A stretch of 64,000 nt of DNA from contig OY755048.1 in NCBI GenBank assembly GCA_963576565.1, positions 1,804,501 to 1,868,500 on the forward strand, in the 5' to 3' direction. The position numbers and the translations under genes are program-made. The notes under the pieces were generated by a model, which did not search any database, was not told the origin of the DNA, and was given only the letters and a program-made list of their open reading frames with translations. Shown piece after piece: positions 34,296 through 63,445 of the stretch (the first letter of the stretch is position 1; every line of letters begins with the position of its first letter). This stretch comes from Aspidapion aeneum. Lineage: Eukaryota > Arthropoda > Insecta > Coleoptera > Brentidae.

Positions 34296-34773
34296 TATGA
34301 GACATTTATAACCAGTTTGAAAGCCAAAAAAAAGTTAATCCCTAGCAAAATGTATTGTTTTTTTTCCAACAATAATGAGGAAAACACGGCAGAAGCTAGG
34401 GACCAATACAAAACCATTTTGAACCCTAGTTATTATAATTCGTTTATCAAGGGGACCATCAACACTGTTTAACCAGTCAAATTTTTACAAACTCACCTTT
34501 CAAATTTCAGGTGTGATCATTTCTGTCCAGATAAACCTCAAATCCTATGTCCTTGTGCCTTCTTAATATGTGCCACACTGTTCTCTGCCATCTCACTTAC
34601 ACACAGCTGATTTTGACATTCGAACAGAAGTAAAATGTTTGATACAGTAGCCCTAAAATATAAAATATTAAGATTTTAAAAATGTACAGCTTTAGAGATA
34701 GAAGTAGGTAGTAAAAAATCATTTATACTTAGATCTGAATCTATAAAGGACAAGTGAAGAACTCTATTAAAAA
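34296..34773 (+). other. Upstream region and probable 5' leader of SGSM3
   Basis: About 480 bp without a recognised repeat. A pyrimidine tract and CAG near 34510 could be a leader splice acceptor. No core promoter motif is placed with confidence. Confidence 0.35.
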
Positions 34774-52436
<17,663 letters not shown>

Positions 52437-52504
52437 GATCTATAACACTTATATTTATTTTTATATATTTTAATATATTCTAGTATTGTAAATATTATCA
52501 TATA

Positions 52505-52510
52505 AATAAA
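52505..52510 (+). promoter_or_regulatory. Candidate SGSM3 polyadenylation signal
   Basis: AATAAA 69 bases after the stop codon, followed by AT-rich sequence. Confidence 0.55.
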
Positions 52511-52560
52511 ATTTATTATTTAAGCAGACTCCTTGTTCACATTTTCTAACGTAGGGGTCA

Positions 52561-54543
52561 CGCACCAGCAGAGGGCACTAGTCCAGTAAAGAAACAGCCT
52601 AATTTTACTCTAATTTTACTTTTGTACTTACAATACTATCATGGTAAATATATACCGGATGGGCCAAAAAAAAACTTTAACTATACCATCGATTTTAATG
52701 GAACAAACTGCGCTTTGCAAGTGCTTTTGAGCAAAAAAATTTTTTGCGCCGCCGCGCCGTCTTTATTTCCATGATGGCACACACAATTAAACTTGACTAT
52801 TCAAAAAGACCCATTTATTCCTATCTTCCGAATTATTTTTAGAATATTTTTTAACTAGTAAAAAAGCTTTATTTCCAACACGCACAAAGAGGTATGAATC
52901 ATTGAAATCGGTTCAGTGATGTCCGAGTTTTTCTCAAGCAATTTTTTACCATTTTTTCGATTGCCTACTCAATTTTTTCTGCATTCATTTCCCCATAAAT
53001 TAATTTTTTCCGACCCGATTGTAATAAATTAAAAATAATTATGGTAAGAATCAACTTTGATCCTCCATAAAAGATTGTTTTTTTTGTGTTGCGAGACATT
53101 GTTCGATCATTTTAAAAATGTCTGTTAATGACCTCCCTTTCGCTCGCCACACACAACGACGAACCAGTCATTAAAATCGCCTGAGTTGCTCTCGAGATAT
53201 TATTGTTTGGTCTAACGATTGTTTGCATTTTAGAAGCTTGCATTGAAATACAAATATAATTAGCATGGTGCTTTTTATTTTATTGAAATTGGTTCAGTTA
53301 TAATAAAATTATAAGGAAATGAATGCTGAAAGAATTGGCAAGGCAGTCGTATATTCTGTAAAAAATGGTTGAAACAAAAATTATTATTTTGGGAACCACT
53401 AAACGGGTTTCCATGATTCGTCTCTCATTGGTCGCTGGGCAGACAGAGCTTTTCTATGAATTTTAAAAAAGGTCACAAGGCTTCTTGAAACATAAGATTC
53501 GAGCCTCTTTGAAGGGTTAAATTTTATATCGTCCGCCATCTTGGATAAGATGGCGGCAAATTTCATTGTTGTGATTGTGATCATTAAAGAGCAATCGACC
53601 TTTACCTCTATGCTTTCTAGTCTTTTTAAATTCTTCAATCCTGTAATTGGTAAAATAATGGTTGAAAAAGAACCACTAAACCGATTTCAATGATTCAACC
53701 TCGTTGTGCATGACAAAAAATATAGCTTTTTACGAATTTATAAACATTTTAAAAATTTAAGGAACATAAGAATCTTTGAAAGCTCAAGTTTAATTCTATA
53801 TGCCATCTTGGAATTTAAGTTGGCGCCAACAAAATATTTTGCTCAAAAGTCTGATAAATTCCCTGCAGAGTTGCAGTTCTTTCCACTAAAATCTATGATA
53901 TAGTTCTAAAGTTAAAATGAAAAACAAATGCGTTGATCCGGCCTGAAAAGACAAAGAGCTGTCGTAGGTCACGGGCTATAGTTGTTTTCTTTTATTTGCA
54001 TTCGATCTTTTCATTGATCGATATTGTATAGCAGTGTTTTTCCCTGCTTTTGGTTTTTTGTTTCTCTCGTATCTCGGTAGATGGCGCCTCTTGCTATAGT
54101 TCGCTCACTAATTACATTTAATTAGAGATAAAACCGTCTGATTAACTTCGCAAGATTTGTCACTTGACCAGCAGTGTTCTGAGGAGTCCCATAAGGACGA
54201 AACGGTTAACTGTCAACACTTATTAGGTGTCCATTAGATCTTGGACCCCCGCGAGGTTAAGCTTTCAAGCTACCCACGGAAAAATATAAGGGAAACAAAA
54301 AACTCCTTTTTGCCCGATTAGCCATGAAACTTGTTTGATTTTTGAAAAACATTTTGTCCGGTTTTTTGACTTACACGGTATATATTTGAAGCTATTTTGG
54401 CAGTTCATTATGTTAATAAAGCTCGGTACATAAAGACTTCTAACAAGATTTAAATATAATTTTATTCCCTTAATGTTATTTAGTATACACTGTGTCCCAT
54501 TTAAAACATCCACTCGGGCATATTTTACCTCTTTATTTTGAAT
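52561..54543. other. Intergenic, downstream of SGSM3; dispersed repeat sequence
   Basis: Contains two or three related blocks with CCAACTTGGAT-type and CCATTGAAATCGGTTCAGTG-like text (for example 52900-52930 and 53270-53300), and a short hairpin CGCCATCTTGGATAAGATGGCG at 53531-53552. I see no gene. Open frames here are short and unconvincing. Confidence 0.5.
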
Positions 54544-56008
54544 CAGTGTTGCCTGTCTAGTACAATTGTACTAGATCTAGTACTTTTTTTATATTTTCCG
54601 TACGCTAGTACGTTTAAGCAAAAATCTAGTACTTTTTATTATTTAATATCCCAAAAAACAAATTTTCAAGTTATATATTGATCTGGAAAAAAATTTTACT
54701 TTATGGTACAAAATATAATCCAATATCTTGGTCATTCAGCTTCTGTTATATTGAATTATTTGAATATATACCTATTGTCATAAAAAAAATAACATATATT
54801 CGATGGCTTGGCACTAGATCCGTATGTAGCATTATCGGGGGATGTGCCAAGCGTCGTGTTGAAGCGGAAAAGTATTTTCCACACTTAATACAAGAAAACA
54901 ATATCGAACGATTAAACACTGAATGGCGGCTGTTATCTGATCTTTCCGAGCTAAAAGATATTGATAAATCACCAGTTGAAACTATTTGGTTCAAAGTTTA
55001 CCTCAAGAACGAACTGGATACCGAAATGTTTCCTTCTTTAAAATATTTTATTTCAGGATTAATCGCGTTACCTCATTCTTCAGCTGCCGCTGAAGGAAAA
55101 TTTTCAAACGTTTATTTGTTGAAAACCAAGCTACGAAACAGGCTTGAAATTAGATAGTTTAAGTTGTGCTACGTATTTTTACGTAAGCATGAGATTTGAC
55201 AGTTACGCAAGCGCACTTCGTCACACCGTCGTCAAGGTCACGTTAGGAGCTTACGTATTTGCGTTAGCTTACGGCAGTCTGCGGGCACCTTAACGTTACG
55301 AAAGAATAGAATTGGTTGATTCACCGATCGAAAAATGAGGCCTAGACGATAATTTCCGCTTCCCGTACAAACGATTCTTTGCAAATATATTCCTACTGTA
55401 GTTGAAAAGACAAAAAACAAAATTGTAACATCAAAAAAACATAGTGCCGAATTTCATATTCTCTTCTATTAGTAGACTTGTTATGGTAACGTAGAAACAT
55501 TCAACTTAAACTTAAATTTGGAACAAAACGTAGCACAATAAACTATCTATTGAAACGATTAACGATATTTTGCATTGTAAAGAAAACTTAGACAACAATT
55601 GTTGTTATTCATGGGAACCTTCGAAATCTCTTTTAAGAAAAAAAATAATTTACAAATAAAATGTAAAACTAAAAACATTTATTTTTTATTAAGATAGATC
55701 GGGTCGGCCTTTTTACTGTTTAGGTAATAATATTATTAATAATTATTATATTAAGTTTAGTAGGTTGTGTTTATTAGTTATGTGCTTTTCGACGAATACA
55801 TGATAATGTTCCTAAAATTTTTATTTTTGTTATTTTGTCTTTTTAAAACTACTTTGGATTTTTTTGAACATGGAAAACGTTTTATTCTTTAAAATTTATT
55901 TAAACACATGCATATTAAAATTTAGTACATTTTTATGAAATTCTAGTACTTTTTTTAACAGTAATCTAGTACGCAAAACAAAAAAGTTCTGGCAACACTG
56001 TTTTGAAT
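54536..56008. mobile_element. hAT transposon with perfect 8-bp target duplication (TTTTGAAT)
   Basis: The element proper is 54544-56000 (1457 bp), with ends CAGTGTTGCC and GGCAACACTG. TTTTGAAT is repeated exactly on both sides (54536-54543 and 56001-56008). TCTAGTAC motifs recur near both ends as subterminal repeats. It encodes a shortened transposase relic. Confidence 0.9.
54678..55157 (+). pseudogene. hAT transposase relic, C-terminal region
   Basis: The frame contains HLIQENNIERLNTEWRLLSD and, near its end, SGLIALPHSSAAAEGKFSNV followed by LLKTKLRNRLE, the hAT dimerisation motif (LPHSSAAAER-FS-----KTK-RNRL). The first 40 or so codons are probably not part of it. DDE catalytic regions are missing, so it is non-functional. 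Confidence 0.8.
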
Positions 56009-56309
56009 AGGGAAGGTGGGTCTGGTGATAATTAATAATAAAGTGTACCTTGTTTTAAAGGTACCTTGAATATCGTTACAATCGTGTTAAAATTTAAAAA
56101 ATGTATCGATTAGTTTTTAAGATTTTTGCCTTTAAACTTACAAATTTAACATGAACTGATAAAATAAAAATTTAATCAGAATTTTATATTTTTCGGATTT
56201 AATTTTTATTTTATCATTCCATGTTACATTTGAGAATTTGAAAGCAAATATGTCAAAAACTAATCGGATGGATTTTCGAAATTTTTACACGGTTTCTCTA
56301 TGACTTTTT

Positions 56310-57170
56310 GAATTTGTTTTGTAAACAGTTTCTATTTTTAAGCCTCGGTGAAGATCATTATTTCTAATGAACAAAGAACCATTTATAATGTGTCTTAGTA
56401 TTTTGTTTTGAAATCTTTAAATAACCTCAGGGTTTGATTTTTTAGTATAGTCCCAAAGCTTAGCTTAAGTTTTGACCGGTTTGATCACTTGTTTACATAA
56501 TAAAATTTTATTATTTATGGCCAATTTTCAATGCTTTCCTATCAACCAGTACATTATTCTTTCTTTTAGTACTTTTTTTTTAACGTATTTGTGTATCACG
56601 CGTGTAGATTCTTCGTTAGATTTTACTACTGTCATCACGCCTATGCCATTTGAAAAGGTAGCTTTGTGGCTATGTTTTCGGGTGTAGCAGTAACGCACCC
56701 AGGAATATGTCTTGGGGGGGGGGCCCGAGGCCTCATAATGTCGTATTTCATGCTATTTTATGTGTTTATTCATGAAATATGTGGAAAATATATACAAAAA
56801 TCATAGGCTTGGGGGGGGGGCGGGCCCCGGGGTGCGCCCTTGGGTGTAGGTATATACAACAGATATAAAAAAGGGCCCAGTAGACTTCCCTTTGGTATGC
56901 CTGATTTAATTTCTTTTATACTGGACTAAGTATTTTCTTATTTTATTCTGAAATATTTGTCCGATATGGTAAAAATAGTTTTAATCATGCCACACTTCGT
57001 CAAAAGCTTGGGCTATATCTAGAGAGACAACGGAGCACACCATTATATCTTCTAATTCACTTGATCTATAGTGGAATGCTTGTCTCAATATCCGAATTGG
57101 TGTGGTGGAATTAAATTATAAATAAAAGTGATATTGGTCTGTACGAGGATACTTCGTTGGGTGGTTTTCC
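56310..57170 (-). pseudogene. Jockey-type LINE reverse transcriptase fragment 2
   Basis: On the minus strand 57110-56980 reads KQAFHYRSSELEDIMVCSVV with SLDIAQAFDEVWH, and 56920-56860 reads EIKSGIPKGSLLGPFLYLLY. After a gap, 56570-56400 carries YWLIGKALKIGHK-like text. This is the same Jockey group as the fragment at 23560. It is broken by a MITE and by frameshifts. Confidence 0.8.
56687..56842. mobile_element. 156-bp G-rich MITE inside the Jockey fragment
   Basis: Ends CAGTAACGCACCC and GGGGTGCGCCCTTG are inverted, with G-runs inside. GGTGTAG flanks both sides, a 7- to 8-bp duplication. It has the same style as the MITEs at 17356 and 29837. Confidence 0.65.
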
Positions 57171-57225
57171 TGGTTTCGAGATCATAATGTTGTCAGTCAT
57201 TGATGGAATGGAATTATTGCCATGG

Positions 57226-57690
57226 GATTACCAAAGATTGCAATTCGATTTTTAAATATTTTCAGAAATCGTTGTGTTTACTAGAGATTATCAAAGATTT
57301 GCATTAGATTCACAAAAATTCCTAGGGATTGCCACACATCATGAATTTACCCAAGATTTTATGAGATTGTCAAAAATAATAAACTGCCAGAGATTGCCAA
57401 AGATTTCCAGAGATTCGCAAATATTGACAGGGATTGAAATGAGATTTTCACAAATTTCCAGAGATTGCCAAAGATTTTCAGAGATTAACAAAGATTATAG
57501 TGATTGCCATAGAATTTTCAAAGATTGTTGAAATTTTACCAAAGATTTGCAGATCTTGCCAAATATTTCCAGGAATTACCACGCGGTTTCAAAAAATTTC
57601 CAAAGACTTCCAGATATTGTGAAATATTTTCAGGGATTTTAAATAGTTGACAATGATTTCCAGGTATTTCTAAAGATTCAACATCAACTC
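57226..57690. repeat. Degenerate GATT-rich tandem tract
   Basis: Irregular units of about 20-30 bp such as TTTCCAGAGATTGCCAAAGA repeated with changes. The open frame at 57274-57531 here comes from the repetition, not from a gene. Confidence 0.75.
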
Positions 57691-58549
57691 ACGCGGTGGT
57701 CACACTAAACGATGTTCTTTGCCTGCTAATAAGGTAGTAGTAACCACCTGAATAATCTATGTCAGAGCGAAGCCACTGGTTATTGAAGAACCACAATTCC
57801 TTCAGTTCTCTATGGTAGATAGTACCACCATTTTTACCGTATTATTTTGTACAGGTAGGGTAAGCAGGTAAACGTTCGCTAGTAGCGACGCATGTGCGGT
57901 TTACGACGATCGTTCTATACAAAGTCAAAACTTTTTAATTACATCTAAATAGTCAAGTGTCAATTCTTTTTAATTTTTAATATGATTTGTGTGGTGTGTC
58001 TTACGTGCTGAGTGTATCAGAAATACAAACTAACGGTAATCATAGCTTTAATTTTTTAGAAAAATGTTTTTGTCTACAGTTAGTTCTTTATCGTCGTACG
58101 CCACGGTGGCTATGGTACTTAATTTATTAAAATATTTTTACTGTTCAAACCATTCGACTGTTTATGTTTTCTGTCTAGCTTTGTGTATTTGTATAAGGAT
58201 TAACTATAAACATTTTAGAATATTTTTCTTTATGATGTGCATGCCAAAACAAAATACAAATCCGAGATTACACCTTAGAATACCTTTCAGACAAACCATA
58301 TAGTAGGTATATACACAACCTACCTACCTTGAATTGTGATTCCGAATTCTTACCTCATTCCTTGCATTCCATTTCTATATACACATATGTATGTATATGA
58401 TTTAAAGGTGTGGCCTAAAGTTTAATATCATTTCAATTATATTTTATAATATAAACAAGATATATATTTTGTCCAAAATGGGCAAAATATGCACCAATGT
58501 ACATCTTAAAAGGGACACATGTAGTTATAATACTACTATAATAAGTAAG
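57691..58549. other. Intergenic stretch with a possible orphan exon
   Basis: 57710-57920 has normal base composition and no match to the repeats here. On the minus strand, 57848-57708 is open for about 47 codons, reading HRELKELWFFNNQWLRSD and YSGGYYYLISRQRTSFSVTT. I cannot identify it. The ATG frame on the + strand at 58064-58303 is hydrophobic and unsupported. Confidence 0.35.
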
Positions 58550-59095
58550 TACAGCGTGTCCCATTTTCGATGGGATTAAATGGGAAACTCGTTTATTATT
58601 AAAGATATCGACTTTCTCATTGCACCTTACCGTGCTCTTTTTTGGAGCCCTTAAAAATGGTGTAATCAGTTTTTTGCTATACCCCGTGGTTTCGTTAATA
58701 CAGGGAGTTTTTGAAAAAATTGCATTTTAATTCCTTCCAACTTTTTTAGAGCAAAATAATGACGTTGTCAATTTTTAAAAATATTGTTTAGTTTTTGAGA
58801 TATGGTATTTATCATAAAAAAATTAAATAAGGACTTTTTTTTTATTACTACTTTGATTAGTTCCATGCTATTATTACCTTAAAATGAGAAAACTTTAATA
58901 TTTTTTTGATTTAAGGTTAAAAAAAACTATTTAATATTTGAAAAAAAAATTATAGTCCGAACCTGGAAATTTCCAACGTAATTATAAATTAAAAATTGCA
59001 AGACACACTAGTTGAACGATTTTTAGTTTATCTGTTTTGAAATGATAATTAAAAGATTTATAAATAAAGTAAAAAACGTTAAAAAGTTACAAAAA

Positions 59096-59851
59096 ATACT
59101 CTGCCAATATATGGGCCCCTAAGCTCACACTAGGTACTATAGTTATAGTGTACGTGTGAGCTAATATAACTAAAAACTAAAATATATTTTATTCAACTCC
59201 GGACTAAATTACCTTTTGTTTGATACCACACAAGCCATGTTTTGACTTAAACTCAAATTTTTGAAATCTATCCCCACCCTTAAAAAAAACAAAAACTAAA
59301 ATGTATTTTGTTAAACTCCGGACTCAATTACCTTTCGTTTGATATCACACACGCCATATTTTCACTTAAACTCTAATTTTTAAAATATACCCCCACCCTT
59401 TTTTTAAAATATATTAAAATGTATTTTGTTGAACTCCAGACTCAATTACCTTTCGTTTGATGTCACACACGCCATATTTTCTCATAAACTCTAATTTTGA
59501 AATCTACCCCCACCCTTTTATTTGGTTTGTGCTCGGTGGATTTTGTTCATTTTTAAATGGGACCATCTCGGCCCAAAACCCAGCCTACGTACCAAATTTC
59601 ATTAAAATCGGCCAATCGGTTTTTGAGTTATGCGCGTTGGTCGTTACAGACAGACATACAGACAGACAGACAGACAGACATACAGACAGACAGACAGACA
59701 GACAGACAGACGGCGCAACAAAAAAGTTTCAAAATCATCTGAAACGCAAAGATATATAAAAAATTTTGAAATCGGAGCAACTTTTTTTTTCTCGAAAAAA
59801 TTAGGATCACCATAGCTCACACTACTATAGTATAGTATATGTGTGAGCTAA
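59096..59851 (+). mobile_element. HLE copy J (good reference copy)
   Basis: A complete 756-bp copy, ATACTCTGCC to GTGTGAGCTAA. In order: left hairpin (GCTCACAC..GTGTGAGC), three internal units of about 120 bp (AACTCCGGACTCAATTACCT, ATCACACACGCCATATTTTC, CCCCCACCC), GGATTTTGTTCATTTTTAAA, the ACCAAATTTCATTAAAATCG block, a GACA/TACA array, GGCGCAACAAAAAAGTTTCA, and the right hairpin. Encodes no protein. Confidence 0.9.
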
Positions 59852-59950
59852 AATATCATACTAATTATTTGATAACCGAACAGCAGGTCGTGAAATTTAC
59901 AAAACAAAAGCGTGGAATTGACATTGTCATTTTACTTGTCATTTTTGTGA

Positions 59951-60148
59951 ATGGCTTACAATTATTTTAAACTGGCTAGATATCGACCATATCCAGATTT
60001 TGAAAAATGTGATATGTTTGACTGCTTCATTCAAGCAACAAAATCCCAATATTTAAATGGCAGAAATATTTTTATGCAAAATGCATTAAAAAAAATTACT
60101 CAAAAATGCCAACAATGTCTTACACATAATGGTAATCAGAAAAATTAG
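59951..60148 (+). pseudogene. Relic ORF in TIR transposon copy 2
   Basis: 65 codons. Residues [15 protein letters not shown] and [12 protein letters not shown] match the relic at 27058-27204, after which a 2-base difference puts the two copies in different frames. Same weak DUF4817-like guess. Confidence 0.45.
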
Positions 60149-61370
60149 TTATTTTTTATAATTATGTTTTTTTTTTGTATTTTTCGTAGACTTTGTTTCA
60201 AATAAATCCGTAAATTAACGTAAAACCATTTTAATATGCTAAGTATCAAAACAGTTAAACTAAAAATTGTTTAACTAGCAATCTTTAGTTTATATTTATG
60301 TTGGAAATATTTAGGTTCGGACTAATTTTTTTTTTTAATATTATATATTTTTTTTTTACCTTAAAACAAAAAATTTTAAAATTTTTATGATTTTATGATA
60401 ATACTAGCATGAAACCAATCAAAATAGTAATAAAAAAAATCCAGGTCCGTATTTAATTTTTTTATGATAAATACCATATCTCAAAAACTAAACAATAAAT
60501 TAAAAAATTGACAACGTCATTATTTTCCTCTAAAAAAGTTGCCATAAAAATGTTTTTACAGAATAAAAGTATCTCGCAAAATAAGCGAAGTACAAGGGAT
60601 TATTAAAAATACAATTTTTTCAAAAACTCCCTGTATTAACGAAACTACGGGGTATAGCAAAAATCTGATTACGCCATTTTTAAGGGCTCAAAAAAAGAGC
60701 ACGGTAAGGTGCAATCAGAAAATCAATATCTTTAATAATAACCGAGTTTCCCATTTAATCCCATCGAAAATGGGACACGCTGTACATTTAATCCATATAA
60801 TTTTGTTGTTTTTATTTTTATACATTTAAAAAAAACTATGTGATCAAAGTTTTAGATATAAATAATAGTTTTTTAAAAAACGTTAAACTCAATATTTTTA
60901 CGTGTTTAGGGTGTTAAAAATAATGTACAGGGTGTCTCAAACTTTATGTTCTTGGGGGTTTCAGGTGTTTCTAGGGGAGGTAGAAAAAACCCCCTAATTG
61001 CGAGGCTTGTTTTTCAAGAAAAGCTTAAAGGTAAAACCCGCATTTGATATAGCAAGCCGGTTTTTAGCTAGGTTTCTGAAAAGTCTGCATTTTGGGAGGG
61101 GGGCCTATATTTTTATTTATAATTTTTTTTTAAATTATTTAGATATTACAAAAAATTGTTAATTCTTTATTTGTACGCATTTCTTTCTTTATATTCTTTG
61201 TATTTTTTATATTGTTTCTTGTTATTGAATTTCATTTGTCACTTTTAGTTTTTAAACAATACATAAAATTGTTATTTTCTTACTTCCACCCCTTTATTTC
61301 ATTATATTCTTTGTATTTTTTTTAATTGTGTTTATAAAAAAGTTTATCAAAAATAAAGAGGAAATAAAAA

Positions 61371-62007
61371 ATACTCTGCCAATCTATGGGCACCTAAGCT
61401 CACACTGGGTACTATAGTTATAGTGTATCTACGTGAAAGCTAATATAACTAAAAACTGAAGTATGTTTTATTGAACTCCAGATTCAATTACCTTTCGTTT
61501 GATACCACACAAGCCATGTTTTGACTTAAACTCTAATTTTTCAAATCTACCCCCACCCTTTTTTTGAAAACTAAAATGTATTTTGTTTAACTCCAGACTC
61601 AATTACCTTTCGTTTCATATCACACACGCCATATTTCCACTTAAACACTAATTTTTGAAATTTACCCCCCCCTTTTTTTTTAATAAACTAAAATGTATTT
61701 TGTTTAACTCCAGACTCAATTACCTTTCGTTTGATATCACACACGCCATATTTTTTCATAAACTCTAATTTTTGAAATCTACCCCCACCCTTTTATTTGG
61801 CTTGTGTTCGGTGGATTTTGTTCATTTTTAAATGGGACCATCTCGACCCAAAACCCAGCCTGGGTACCAAATTTCATTAAAATCGGGCAAGCGGTTTTTG
61901 AGTTATGCGCGTTGGTCGTTACAGACAGACATACAGACACACAGACAGACAGACAGACGGCGCAACAAAAAAGTTTCAAAATCATCTGAAACGCAAAGAT
62001 ATATAAA
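61371..62007 (+). mobile_element. HLE copy K1, left part (interrupted by K2)
   Basis: A normal HLE from ATACTCTGCC through the array to CGCAAAGATATATAAA, where copy K2 begins. The remaining 90 bases of K1 lie at 62928-63017. Confidence 0.88.
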
Positions 62008-62705
62008 ATACTCTGCCAATCTATGAGCACCTAAGCTCACACTGGGTACTATAGTTATAGTGTATCTACGTGAAAGCTAATATAACTAAAAACTGAAGTA
62101 TGTTTTATTGAACTCCAGACACAATTACCTTTCGTTTGATACCACACAAGCCATGTTTTGACTTATACTCTAATTTTTCAAACCTTCCCCCACCCTTTTT
62201 TTTAACTAAAATGTATTTTGTTTAACTCCAGACTCAATTACCTTTCGTTTGATATCACACACGCCATATTTACACCTAAACACTAATTTTTGAAATTTAC
62301 CCCCCCCCCTTTTTTAAATAAACTAAAATGTATTTTGTTTAACTCCAGACTCAATTACCTTTCGTTTGATATCACACACGCCATATTTCCACTTAAACAC
62401 TAATTTTTGAAATTTACCCCCCCCCCCCCCTCCCCCCTTTTTTTTTAATAAACTGAAATGTATTTTGTTTAACTCCAGACTCAATTACCTTTCGTTTGAT
62501 ATCACACACGCCATATTTTTTCATAAACTCTAATTTTTGAAATCTACCCCCACCCTTTTATTTGGCTTGTGTTCGGTGGATTTTGTTAATTTTTAAATGG
62601 GACCATCTCGACCCAAAACCCAGCCTGGGTACCAAATTTCATTAAAATCGGGCAAGCGGTTTTTGAGTTATGCGCGTTGGTCGTTACAGACAGACATACA
62701 GACAC

Positions 62706-62752
<47 letters not shown>

Positions 62753-62753
62753 T

Positions 62754-62787
<34 letters not shown>

Positions 62788-62927
62788 GGCGCAACAAAAA
62801 TGTTTCAAAATCATCTGAAACGCAAAGATATATAAAAAATTTTGAAATCGGAGCAACTTTTTTTTTCTCGAAAAAATTAGGATCACCATAGCTCACACTA
62901 CTATAGTATAGTATATGTGTGAGCTAA
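62008..62927 (+). mobile_element. HLE copy K2, nested in K1
   Basis: A complete 920-bp copy with four internal units, poly-C expansions at two of them (62300 and 62418) and a GACA array of about 90 bp. It ends GTGTGAGCTAA at 62927. Confidence 0.88.
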
Positions 62928-63017
62928 AATTTTGAAATCGGAGCAACTTTTTTTTTCTCGAAAAAATTAGGATCACCATAGCTCACACTACTATAGTATA
63001 GTATATGTGTGAGCTAA
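62928..63017 (+). mobile_element. HLE copy K1, right end
   Basis: Resumes with AATTTTGAAATCGGAGCAAC and ends GTGTGAGCTAA. It joins seamlessly to 62007 when K2 is removed. Confidence 0.85.
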
Positions 63018-63445
63018 AATTGCGAATGTGATTCATTAATTTTAAAGGAAATTTTACGCTGATTTCAAAAACGGAGTAATAAAACGGTAATTCCATAAGA
63101 AAAATACAAACCTTAAATAATATCTCAAAAACTAAAAGTTGCAGATAAAATTCAATTTGGCAGTTGGATCATTTATAAATCTTTTTATAAAAAAGATTCA
63201 TCAAAATTAAGTTTTTATAAATAAAAAATTTATAAGCCCCCTCGCACAATGCAGACTTTTCATAAACGCCCCGTAGCCTCAAAACGGCTTGCTATATTAA
63301 GATGCAAAACATCGAATTTAGGACAACCTGTACCTATTATGTATATATTAAAATAGTTAATGGGGGCCAACAGAAGAAAAGTTTAGCTTTTTTATCTGTT
63401 TATAGAATTTTCAAAAGCGACAAAATCATTGACATTTTTTATGTT

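Larger units (their letters stand above)
58550..60784. mobile_element. TIR transposon (TACAGCGTGTCCCATTTTCG ends), copy 2, host of HLE copy J
   Basis: The left end TACAGCGTGTCCCATTTTCG is mirrored by CGAAAATGGGACACGCTGTA at the right, with TA at both ends. The arms are long (over 300 bp), including AACTCCCTGTATTAACGAAA. HLE copy J (59096-59851) interrupts it. The same family as 26532-27907. Confidence 0.8.
60926..63332. mobile_element. TIR element (TACAGGGTGTCTCAAACTTT ends), host of HLE copies K1/K2
   Basis: Left TACAGGGTGTCTCAAACTTT with GAAAAGTCTGCATTTTG; right side GCAGACTTTTCATAAACGCC and a decayed end GAATTTAGGACAACCTGTA. GTAC flanks both ends. No transposase is seen. Confidence 0.65.

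Noticed and set aside
57274..57531. 85-codon open frame in the GATT-rich tract
   Set aside because: Generated by a short degenerate repeat lacking in-frame stops.
58064..58303. 79-codon hydrophobic open frame as a small membrane protein gene
   Set aside because: No homology, no splice context and no support beyond an ATG in AT-rich DNA.
62300..62440. Poly-C runs as possible structured or regulatory sites
   Set aside because: They are expansions of the CCCCCACCC segment that is part of each HLE internal unit.
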